Source: Oscillospiraceae bacterium
Lineage (GTDB): Bacteria; Bacillota_A; Clostridia; Oscillospirales; Oscillospiraceae
DNA length: 9,811 nt
Reading direction: 5' to 3'
Assembly (NCBI GenBank): GCA_017936985.1
Contig: JAGBEM010000258.1
Coordinates: forward strand, 1 to 9,811
This document shows positions 1-5,510 of the stretch, in pieces (position 1 is the first letter of the stretch; every line of letters begins with the position of its first letter). The translations under genes and the position numbers were made by a program. The notes beneath the pieces were generated by a model. It searched no databases and was not told where the DNA came from. It saw only the letters and a program-made list of their open reading frames with translations.

Positions 1-446
1 TCGCCAAGAACATCGTAGCTCCCGTCTGGATACTGTCGGGCGAAAACCACCATGCCGGAGCTTTGAGAGAAATATCCGTCTTCGTCCATGCCTCTGGCAC
101 TTAATACAATGGATGATTGGGGCACCTCGCTGGCATCAGTCTTAATCAGCCAATTGTAACCCCAAGTTTCCAACGTTCCATCCGCAGTGCTTTCATCCAG
201 ATTTTCGTAGTGCTCCAGAAAATCAAGTTTTCTGTCGATCACAGCGACTTCGACTGGCTCATCGGCCATAACGACATAGGGAATCTCCCATACTGCAAGA
301 CTCTCCGTTTTCTTATTGTCCGCCTGTAACAATAGGTATTCTTCCACATTCATGTATTGCCCCATCATCTCTGAGGGGTTGTTCAACAAAAGGGCAACAA
401 GGATAACCACTACCGCAATTACAACTGGGACACCATTCTTTTTCAT
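1..446 (-). CDS. Membrane-anchored or secreted protein of unknown function, 3' end cut off by the window
   Basis: I do not recognise this gene. 148 codons are visible and no stop is reached, so the C-terminus lies left of the window. It starts MKKNGVPVVIAVVVILVALLL: a short basic N-terminus and one hydrophobic segment (about residues 7-21) that acts as a signal anchor or uncleaved signal peptide. No lipobox cysteine is seen. The rest is acidic, soluble in character and presumably outside the membrane, with a possible beta-rich part around residues 95-148 (WGYNWLIKTD, GMVVFARQYPDGSYDVLGD). The ATG at 446 is supported by GGAGG six bases upstream. It lies 37 bases after the preceding small membrane protein gene, so it is probably the third gene of an operon that begins at 910. 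An extracellular accessory or sensing role is possible, but this is inference. Confidence 0.72.
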   Translation of the reverse strand, partial: MKKNGVPVVIAVVVILVALLLNNPSEMMGQYMNVEEYLLLQADNKKTESLAVWEIPYVVMADEPVEVAVIDRKLDFLEHYENLDESTADGTLETWGYNWLIKTDASEVPQSSIVLSARGMDEDGYFSQSSGMVVFARQYPDGSYDVLG

Positions 447-483
447 GCCTGCCCTCCATTGGAATCTGTGCGCTTTTAGTGAG

Positions 484-666
484 TCAATCGCGAAATAAAT
501 GAAAAATAGATGTTCCCATTATAAGTAAAGCAGTAATATGGGTGATTCCTCTTGAAAATTCAGTTCCTCTGGTTGGCAACAAACCGAAATCCATAAGGAG
601 TAAAAATGCAAAAATAGAAATGCTTCCAATTAAGCAAAACCAATGTAAGAAGCGAATAGTTTTCAT
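484..666 (-). CDS. Small two-helix membrane protein, 60 aa
   Basis: Unrecognised small integral membrane protein. It begins MKTIRFLHWFCLIGSISIFA, with a hydrophobic stretch at about residues 9-24. A short polar turn follows (PTRGTEFSRG), then a second hydrophobic stretch (ITHITALLIMGTSIFHLF) running almost to the C-terminus. The frame stays open upstream to 753, but the start at 666 is preferred: GGGAGG sits five bases before it, and the upstream extension is basic, hydrophilic and overlaps the end of the preceding gene. It lies 64 bases after one small membrane gene and 37 bases before a membrane-anchored protein gene, so the three probably form one transcript. It might be a subunit or modulator of a membrane complex encoded further left. 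Coding confidence rests on the RBS, the topology and the context, not on a known family. Confidence 0.62.
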   Translation of the reverse strand: MKTIRFLHWFCLIGSISIFAFLLLMDFGLLPTRGTEFSRGITHITALLIMGTSIFHLFRD

Positions 667-730
667 TGTATCCTCCCTTGTAGATTTTTGAGGTCTGTGC
701 GCAATTTGCTCGTCAAGCTCAAAGACACCT

Positions 731-910
731 TTATTTCTTTTGCCCCTTGTCATTCATGAAGCCTATAATAAAGGCAAAAATTGCAATCACCAATAAAGCT
801 AAACTGGCAAAAAGAAATACGGTTGCGTTATCAGCATACCCAAAGATAAACGACCAAATGCTTAAAAGCATAATGAAGATTCCTGTTAGCATTCCTCTCA
901 TTACGGGCAT
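731..910 (-). CDS. Small two-helix membrane protein, 59 aa (56 aa from the second ATG)
   Basis: A short gene starting MPVMRGMLTGIFIMLLSIWS and ending FIIGFMNDKGQKK. Two hydrophobic helices (about residues 8-24 and 30-51) are joined by a short polar turn (GYADNA), with a basic C-terminal tail, which suggests a hairpin with both ends in the cytosol. A purine-rich AAGGAAGGAG lies just upstream. The ATG at 910 is five bases from its first half. The ATG at 901 is nine bases from AGGAG and is at least as likely, giving 56 residues. It is the first gene after the promoter at 970-998. The coding strand is T-rich and the segment is clearly more AT-rich than the sensor genes to the right. Family not recognised. 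Its pairing with a second two-helix protein of nearly equal size suggests a two-subunit membrane partner set, but this is inference. Confidence 0.6.
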   Translation of the reverse strand: MPVMRGMLTGIFIMLLSIWSFIFGYADNATVFLFASLALLVIAIFAFIIGFMNDKGQKK

Positions 911-955
911 CTCCTTCCTTTTGGGGATTGATCAGATTTCGTCTGACACCCTGCG

Positions 956-994
956 CTTAATTGACAACAATTATAATGATCCGCATCAATTAAG
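956..994. promoter_or_regulatory. Inverted repeat bracketing the -10 box, candidate operator
   Basis: The arms CTTAATTGA (956-964) and TCAATTAAG (986-994) are perfect reverse complements of nine bases. The arm centres lie 30 bp apart, close to three helical turns, so both arms face the same side of the DNA. One arm covers the predicted transcription start. The other lies in the -35/-10 spacer and overlaps the edge of the -35 box. A repressor dimer or tetramer bound here would block the promoter. The arms do not resemble the BlaI-type TACA/TGTA half-sites at 5384-5415, so a different regulator is implied. The arms are AT-rich, so chance occurrence is not excluded. Confidence 0.4.
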
Positions 995-998
995 TCGA
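970..998 (-). promoter_or_regulatory. Sigma-A-type promoter of the small membrane protein operon
   Basis: On the minus strand the -35 box TCGACT (993-998, four of six matches to TTGACA) and a perfect TATAAT (970-975) are separated by 17 bases. Transcription would begin near 963 and give a leader of about 50 bases before the first ATG at 910. The gene order and the empty space upstream fit this being the start of a new transcription unit. Confidence 0.6.
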
Positions 999-1031
999 TT
1001 ACAAACCAGAAACAACTCAATGTATCGAACT

Positions 1032-1062
1032 AGCAGGAACCGGACACTGTCCGGTTCCTGCT
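1032..1062 (-). terminator. GC-rich hairpin after the sensor operon, probable transcription terminator
   Basis: A perfect inverted repeat with arms of 15 bases (AGCAGGAACCGGACA and its complement) around one central base. In RNA the inner pairs would open to form a loop. It begins 34 bases after the stop codon of the secreted protein gene and before the promoter of the next unit, which is the expected place for a terminator. In the minus direction the following bases are TAGTTCG, a poor U-tract. It may therefore need a protein factor, mainly protect the mRNA 3' end, or be leaky and let the left genes be co-transcribed. Confidence 0.5.
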
Positions 1063-1096
1063 TAGTTATGTTGCTTCAGCAATTCCCGCAAAGCAT

Positions 1097-2263
1097 TTAT
1101 TCTACATTCTCGGCAATCCGAATCATGGTGTCCATATCCAGAATGCTTTGCAGTTTGAAATAAATTCCGGTGTTAGAATCCGTCCACACCAATGTATTCA
1201 TTCGCTTGCTGCCCGGAACCGTCACACTCGTTACTGTCACACCGCCAACCGATGCCATGCCTCCTTCAACTTCTTCACCGTTTACGGTTGTGGTTCCGCC
1301 ACGGTCTTCAAACGGAAGTTCTGCATCCCAATATGTTGCCTCATTTCCGCTGACTTCTACTTCAACACCATCACCAACGGGTACACCCAGCGGTTCAGCA
1401 GAGTAAGTCCAAGACATCGCCACATTATCTCGTTCCCAATATTCCATGACAGTATCAGCAATTTCATAGTGATCCATCAAAGAGTACCCGCTCGGCATCC
1501 ATCCCAAAGATTTCATGGGAACTGTCGCAGTACAGTTTTTGATACTCTTCGCTGCGCCAATTAAAGTTTCTTTTTCAACATTTCTTCCAGAAACAAAGAA
1601 CAGGATGCCGTCTTTATTTTCCCATGCGAGCAGTTTTGTTTTGCCATCATCATAGTAATCGGCACTTTCACCCAGTATCTCAACCTTCTGGCTATTCGCT
1701 ACCACATCAATGTTGCTCATCTGTCTGCCAAAACTCGCCGTGGAGGGAGCAGCACACTTGAAGGTAATCTCCTGCTCACCGTTCTCGTAAGTCCAGCTGG
1801 CCGTATAGTTTCGGGTGTCGTGATGAAGTTCTACAAGACTCCATCCAGCTTCTGCAAACACAGGCCGCCAAGTCGGAGGCGCATCGTATATATTGTTTTC
1901 TTCTCCGCAGATATAGGAAACTGTCTTGCCTTCAACTTCACGATGCCAGTGTTTCGTGTTCAGATGAACGGTTTTGGTTGTGGAATCGTAATCAATGTCG
2001 ACTCCCAGCAGTTCGCTGATTGCACGAATCGGCAGATAATTCGTCTTGCCCCCTGCCTCATCAACATAGAGGATAGATCCGGGAACCTGCTGTCCATTCG
2101 CAACGATGATGTTGCTGCCAGCCGCAATCTTCGTTTCACCATTTAGGGCAATGTTTGAAAAGCTAAAAGTAACCTTACCGGAAGCTGCCAACGCAGTTGT
2201 TCCCAACGCGAGAACCAGCAGTGTCGACACGACACCAGCCAAAAACGATGCTCGTTTCTTCAT
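1097..2263 (-). CDS. Secreted protein with copper-amine-oxidase-N-like domain and two DUF4367-like domains
   Basis: A 388-residue exported protein. A classical signal peptide (MKKRASFLAGVV...ALGTTALA) has a likely cleavage after Ala26. Residues about 45-101 match the copper amine oxidase N-terminal-like fold found as a surface domain in Firmicutes; the hallmark is YLPIRAISELLGVDIDYD followed by TVHL. No catalytic amine oxidase domain is present, so it should not be called an oxidase. Two tandem C-terminal modules follow (about 140-242 and 254-388). Each has a W..Y segment, then a GES/GNEA-Y segment, then LLAWENKDGI or LVWTDSNTGI, and a closing helix (LIGAAKSI, MIRIAENV), the pattern of DUF4367-type domains. 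The ATG at 2263 is preferred over the one at 2272 because AAGGA is well spaced only from the former. It is the last gene of the blaI-M56 operon, 35 bases after the 58-residue protein gene. It may be a ligand-binding partner of the receptor or an envelope effector; this is inference. Confidence 0.85.
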   Translation of the reverse strand: MKKRASFLAGVVSTLLVLALGTTALAASGKVTFSFSNIALNGETKIAAGSNIIVANGQQVPGSILYVDEAGGKTNYLPIRAISELLGVDIDYDSTTKTVHLNTKHWHREVEGKTVSYICGEENNIYDAPPTWRPVFAEAGWSLVELHHDTRNYTASWTYENGEQEITFKCAAPSTASFGRQMSNIDVVANSQKVEILGESADYYDDGKTKLLAWENKDGILFFVSGRNVEKETLIGAAKSIKNCTATVPMKSLGWMPSGYSLMDHYEIADTVMEYWERDNVAMSWTYSAEPLGVPVGDGVEVEVSGNEATYWDAELPFEDRGGTTTVNGEEVEGGMASVGGVTVTSVTVPGSKRMNTLVWTDSNTGIYFKLQSILDMDTMIRIAENVE

Positions 2264-2298
2264 ATAATCCATCCTTTCTATATTTCTTTCCGTTTAGT

Positions 2299-2475
2299 TT
2301 ACTGAAACCGATATCCTCGTTCCTGCAACGAATGCAGGAATTGTAGGAAGAAATTGTGATTTGCAAAGCATTTTTCTACAAAGCCATCTACAGGATGAAA
2401 AGAAGCTATGCGAATCTGATCATTCAGCCAGACGATATGTGAACCATAATCGCAGTTCATTTCTTCACCGATCAT
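2299..2475 (-). CDS. Small cytosolic protein, 58 aa
   Basis: Starts MIGEEMNCDYGSHIVWLNDQ and ends HSLQERGYRFQ. It has no signal peptide or membrane segment, so it is probably cytosolic. The layout (a strand-like HIVWLND, the segment IASFHPVDGF, then a helix with paired aromatics FFLQFLHSLQERG) suggests one compact alpha/beta domain. I do not recognise a named family. A perfect AAGGAGG lies eight bases before the ATG at 2475. The in-frame GTG at 2484 overlaps that RBS and is rejected. The gene lies 17 bases after the M56 receptor stop and 35 bases before the secreted protein gene, so it is an internal gene of the operon. It could be a small regulator or adaptor of the receptor pathway (inference). 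The strong RBS and tight spacing are the main evidence that it is real. Confidence 0.7.
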   Translation of the reverse strand: MIGEEMNCDYGSHIVWLNDQIRIASFHPVDGFVEKCFANHNFFLQFLHSLQERGYRFQ

Positions 2476-2492
2476 CAGGCCCACCTCCTTGA

Positions 2493-4988
2493 CTAAACAG
2501 ATTTGTTCGGGACAAAGACCGTTAGGTATCTGAATTCCACCATATCCACAAAGTATCGGTATGTTCCTGCTTCCGCCAGAATCTTGCCTGTGGTGGGGTC
2601 TATCACAGGTTCAACAACCTCAACCTCATAGGAATAGATACTGTAATTGAGATCCAAGTGGCTGTTTTTTACTTTCGCATGGCCCACAGCAGGATCCTTG
2701 TATGGCAACGGCAATTCTCCAGCCCGTCCATCTTTAGTAACTAAATAATGCTCGGGATCATCACCGTCACGCTTATAGATGGAAGCAAGTGTTGGAACAC
2801 TACTGGTTATACCTACGGCCGTCTCCGCATTCAACTGTGCTGCCGCTTCAGCGTCCGAAGTCCCATAGGCCCGCAAAGAAATCGGTGTAGAGGTTTCGGA
2901 CGATATCATCTGCGGCAGCTCCAAACCTTCCGGAACGGTAGTTGGAGCAATATCGTGAATATACCATCGGCCAGGGACTGAGGCGCTGGGCATAACATAG
3001 TAGTAAGATGCCTGTGCGCCAGCATCCGCCCTGTTGCTCTCTGTCTCCAATAGCCAATCCACATGATAGACTGCCTTCACTGCAATCATTTGCGATGCCA
3101 ATGCCGCATCTGTAACAGCACGCTCATCCTGTCGTTCAAAATAACTAAACGCTGCACGAGCAGATTCAGCCGGATCAATCTCGACCTGAAGGATCTCCAT
3201 CGCCTGTGTATTAGGTGTTAATTCGTGATACTGCCTGTTTAAGGCATTTGATACCGTCCACACGGCAAGGTCGAGGATATCCTGTGTGTGGGTAACCGGC
3301 TCAACCCGCTCTGGTTCTGGTTCTTCTCCCTGAACCTCATTCTGGGATTCTTCCTCTGTCTGGAATATAGAGTCCTGCTCCATTGCCTGCTGTGCCGTTT
3401 CCAGATTATTGAAAAAGAGAACGCCAGAAGGCTTCAAATCTCCGGTATGAATCCGAACTTGGAATATTGCAGTATCAGAGAAAACAAACTGAACACAGAT
3501 CTTGTCTTCGCCCTGGACAACATCAATCTGTGCATCCTCTCCCTTCAGAGCATAGGCGTTCCACAGGAAATCCTCAGCAATATCTACCAATTCACCTTCA
3601 GCAAGGATCTCCACCTCGCCATATCCACCGGGAGGCACCCTGCGGAATTCATAGAGCGTTTGCGGATACTGTAGCCTCGGTGTCAATTCAACAACATAGT
3701 GGTGCTCTCCATCAAAGGTGATGTTATAAAAATCGCCATTCTGGCTGACTTTCGGTGTATAGGCATCCGGCTCAAAAGAAAATGCACGCGACAAAAGCTT
3801 TTCTGCTGTTGCAACGGGATCCTCGAAATCCTCTTCAGACAGGAATTCTCTTACTGAGTATTCTTTTTTATCACCCTCTATTAAGCGATCCCATGATTTA
3901 ATTTCAAATTCCTCGCCACATTGCGTGCAAACATACCTGTCCCATCTCTGCTCGCTTACCGTGTATTTCGCTGGATCCGGATTCGGTGCGTCTCTCCATT
4001 CATAGGAAACAAAATCACCGGGAACATGCTCACATGTCGCTTCCAACATTTCTTCCGTATCGCTTTCCTCTGGATCCGTCAGGAAACATACGGCTACAAC
4101 GGCACAAATGACAACCGATCCTACAATCACCCAAAACGCAGGCTTTTTATAGTTCAGAACAGACTTCACGCGTGCCTTCACGCCGACTTCTCCAAAGGCC
4201 AGTGGACAGGCTGCAATCATCCTGCGGTTTACGCTGCAGACGAGCAACGCCTCCGAATAGGCCTGTTTGTCCGGGGTTTCCATGGATTGAATCACCTTTT
4301 CATCGCAGGCCAGCTCGATGTCACGGGAGAGCAGGATGTATGCTACCCAGATCAAAGGATTGAACCAATATACCGCGAGCAAAAGGAATCCAAATGGTTT
4401 CCACCAGTGGTCATGCCTCTGCAGATGCGCCTGCTCATGGGCGATCACATAGGCCGCCTGCTCCTCTGCCATTCCGGACGGCATATAAATGCGCGGGCGG
4501 AACATTCCGAGAATAAACGGTGAGTCGATCTGGTCACAGAGCCAGATGTTGTCTCGTTCATTGATGGATACCATGACCCGGTATCGCAGTCGCAGATAGC
4601 TGATCAGTGCATATAACAGCATCACTGCCATTCCAGCAAGCCACACGAGCGAGCCTTTCACATCAAAGATCTGTACCTGCGATACCGTTTCGCCAACCGC
4701 TTCGCCGACAGTCTCTTGCACTGTGGGGACTTCAATTCCGTTGAATTCCACTGGATCATGCCGCTGCCCGCCCTCCATATAGAGCACTTCTTCCGGAATC
4801 ACTTCAGCACTCGGAATCAGGCTCAGCGGACTCTCGATGGAAAACGGGCAAATCAGCCTGATTGCCACCAGTCCCCAAAGAACACAGGTCCATGCCTTGG
4901 GCATCTTCTTAAATACGAGCCGAATCACAATGATGGCAAGGATGAGCCAGCTGGCGGAAATACTGGTATTAACGATTGGGATGAACAC
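2493..4988 (-). CDS. BlaR1/MecR1-family M56 zinc metallopeptidase receptor with a non-penicillin ectodomain
   Basis: An 831-residue membrane sensor-protease expected to respond to an outside signal and cause inactivation of the BlaI-type repressor encoded just before it. Hydrophobic segments are at about 10-27, 33-48, 113-133, 198-220 and 284-303. The M56 zinc site is intact: HEQAH at 184-188 and the downstream ELACDE at 225-230. After the last helix there are about 525 extracytoplasmic residues. These hold a possible metal site (C319, H321, C354, C357), a mixed alpha/beta part (about 375-530), an acidic linker (about 543-563), a part that may be NTF2-like (about 570-682), and a C-terminal beta-rich module (about 735-828). 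The SxxK and SxN motifs of the BlaR1 transpeptidase-like sensor are not recognisable, so beta-lactam sensing is unlikely. BlaR1 itself is about 600 residues. The start is GTG, seven bases after AAGGAGG and two bases after the repressor stop, which implies translational coupling. The ligand is unknown. Confidence 0.9.
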   Translation of the reverse strand: MFIPIVNTSISASWLILAIIVIRLVFKKMPKAWTCVLWGLVAIRLICPFSIESPLSLIPSAEVIPEEVLYMEGGQRHDPVEFNGIEVPTVQETVGEAVGETVSQVQIFDVKGSLVWLAGMAVMLLYALISYLRLRYRVMVSINERDNIWLCDQIDSPFILGMFRPRIYMPSGMAEEQAAYVIAHEQAHLQRHDHWWKPFGFLLLAVYWFNPLIWVAYILLSRDIELACDEKVIQSMETPDKQAYSEALLVCSVNRRMIAACPLAFGEVGVKARVKSVLNYKKPAFWVIVGSVVICAVVAVCFLTDPEESDTEEMLEATCEHVPGDFVSYEWRDAPNPDPAKYTVSEQRWDRYVCTQCGEEFEIKSWDRLIEGDKKEYSVREFLSEEDFEDPVATAEKLLSRAFSFEPDAYTPKVSQNGDFYNITFDGEHHYVVELTPRLQYPQTLYEFRRVPPGGYGEVEILAEGELVDIAEDFLWNAYALKGEDAQIDVVQGEDKICVQFVFSDTAIFQVRIHTGDLKPSGVLFFNNLETAQQAMEQDSIFQTEEESQNEVQGEEPEPERVEPVTHTQDILDLAVWTVSNALNRQYHELTPNTQAMEILQVEIDPAESARAAFSYFERQDERAVTDAALASQMIAVKAVYHVDWLLETESNRADAGAQASYYYVMPSASVPGRWYIHDIAPTTVPEGLELPQMISSETSTPISLRAYGTSDAEAAAQLNAETAVGITSSVPTLASIYKRDGDDPEHYLVTKDGRAGELPLPYKDPAVGHAKVKNSHLDLNYSIYSYEVEVVEPVIDPTTGKILAEAGTYRYFVDMVEFRYLTVFVPNKSV

Positions 4989-4990
4989 AA

Positions 4991-5356
4991 TTACCCCTCC
5001 TTGCCAGCAGCATCGATCAGCTTGCGGATCTCCGCGACCTCCTCTGCGGAAAGAGACTTCCGCTTTGTAAACGCCGCAATAAATGCAGGCAGAGAACCGT
5101 CAAAAGACTCTTCAACAACCTTCTCGCTTTGCATCGCGTAGAACTCCTCACGGGAGATCAGGGCTGTAACAATACCGTCCCGGCTCTGAAACACCCCTCT
5201 CTCGCAAAGACGCTTTAAGGATGTGTAGGTCGTTGTTCGCTTCCAGTTAAATTCTTTCTCACAGAGCTTCACCAGCTCGCCGGTAGTCATCGGGACATGC
5301 GCCCAAACAACATCGGCAAATCTTGACTCAACTGCACCGAATCTCATTTCAACCAT
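4991..5356 (-). CDS. blaI: BlaI/MecI/CopY-family transcriptional repressor
   Basis: A 121-residue DNA-binding repressor of the BlaI/MecI family, acting as a dimer on TACA/TGTA-type dyads. The N-terminal winged helix (about 8-72) shows the family pattern: VVWAHVPMTTGELV, then WKRTTTYTSLKRLCERG with the recognition helix, and a wing around RDGIVTALIS. The C-terminal part (LPAFIAAFTKRKSLSAEEVAEIRKLID) is the dimerisation helix set, typical in length and sequence. In bla/mec systems the M56 protease triggers cleavage in this C-terminal part. The ATG at 5356 follows GGAGGTG at good spacing. It is the first gene of the operon, directly downstream of a promoter overlapped by dyad half-sites, so it very probably represses its own operon. 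The symbol is given for family only; no link to beta-lactamase is shown, and the regulated output here may be the M56 receptor and the secreted protein. Confidence 0.92.
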   Translation of the reverse strand: MVEMRFGAVESRFADVVWAHVPMTTGELVKLCEKEFNWKRTTTYTSLKRLCERGVFQSRDGIVTALISREEFYAMQSEKVVEESFDGSLPAFIAAFTKRKSLSAEEVAEIRKLIDAAGKEG

Positions 5357-5383
5357 GTGACACCTCCGAAATATGACGACACC

Positions 5384-5415
5384 TTGTAGACACCCATAGT
5401 CTACAACTTGTAGTC
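5384..5415. promoter_or_regulatory. BlaI-type operator: three dyad half-sites over the promoter
   Basis: Three related half-sites lie in tandem: TTGTAGAC (5384-5391), GTCTACAA (5399-5406) and TTGTAGTC (5408-5415). The first two form a perfect inverted repeat of 8-base arms with a 7-base gap. The second and third form the tighter dyad CTACAA-C-TTGTAG, which resembles the TACA/TGTA core of bla and mec operators, although the central gap of three between TACA and TGTA is one base longer than in the staphylococcal sites. They cover the -10 box, the spacer and the predicted start site, which fits simple autorepression by the adjacent BlaI-family protein. Confidence 0.7.
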
Positions 5416-5427
5416 ACGCTTTGTCAA
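5398..5427 (-). promoter_or_regulatory. Promoter of the blaI-M56 operon
   Basis: On the minus strand a perfect -35 box TTGACA (5422-5427) is followed, after 18 bases, by TAGACT (5398-5403, four of six matches to TATAAT). Transcription would start near 5391, leaving a leader of about 35 bases to the ATG at 5356. The -35 lies just beyond the U-tract of the upstream terminator. The spacer and -10 are almost wholly covered by the operator half-sites at 5384-5415. Confidence 0.65.
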
Positions 5428-5439
5428 GAGGGTTTTCAT

Positions 5440-5470
5440 AAAAAAACCTGCCGCATCTCTGCGACAGGTT
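5440..5470 (-). terminator. Rho-independent terminator of the large M56 gene
   Basis: On the minus strand the RNA reads AACCTGTCGCA, loop GAGA, TGCGGCAGGTT, then a run of seven T. The 11-bp stem is perfect apart from one U-G wobble. It begins 40 bases after the stop codon of the large M56 gene at 5511 and ends that transcript before the blaI promoter. In the plus direction no U-tract follows, so it acts one way only. Confidence 0.9.
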
Positions 5471-5510
5471 CTTCATAAAATCATTGATCCCGAAAGATTC
5501 GCACCTGTAC

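Noticed and set aside
667..753. N-terminal extension of the 60-residue membrane protein to 89 residues
   Set aside because: The extension is hydrophilic, overlaps the preceding small gene, and the GGGAGG site is correctly spaced only for the ATG at 666.
932..946. Small hairpin (TCAGA arms, five-base loop) in the leader of the left operon
   Set aside because: A five-base stem is too weak and too common to be called a riboswitch or attenuator.
747..1163. Plus-strand open frame of 138 codons across the left intergenic region
   Set aside because: It crosses a promoter, a hairpin and the end of the secreted protein gene and shows no coherent protein character; the minus strand explains this region better.
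3921..4523. Plus-strand open frame of 200 codons opposite the smaller M56 gene
   Set aside because: It overlaps the highly conserved M56 protease core on the other strand, so it is a shadow.
2493..4988. Annotation as a beta-lactam sensor BlaR1
   Set aside because: The protease core fits, but no SxxK/SxN-type penicillin-binding motifs are recognisable in the ectodomain and no beta-lactamase gene is present.
5384..5415. Inverted repeats near blaI as a terminator or RNA leader element
   Set aside because: No U-tract follows and the arms match the DNA half-sites of BlaI-type repressors placed over the promoter, so a DNA operator is the better explanation.
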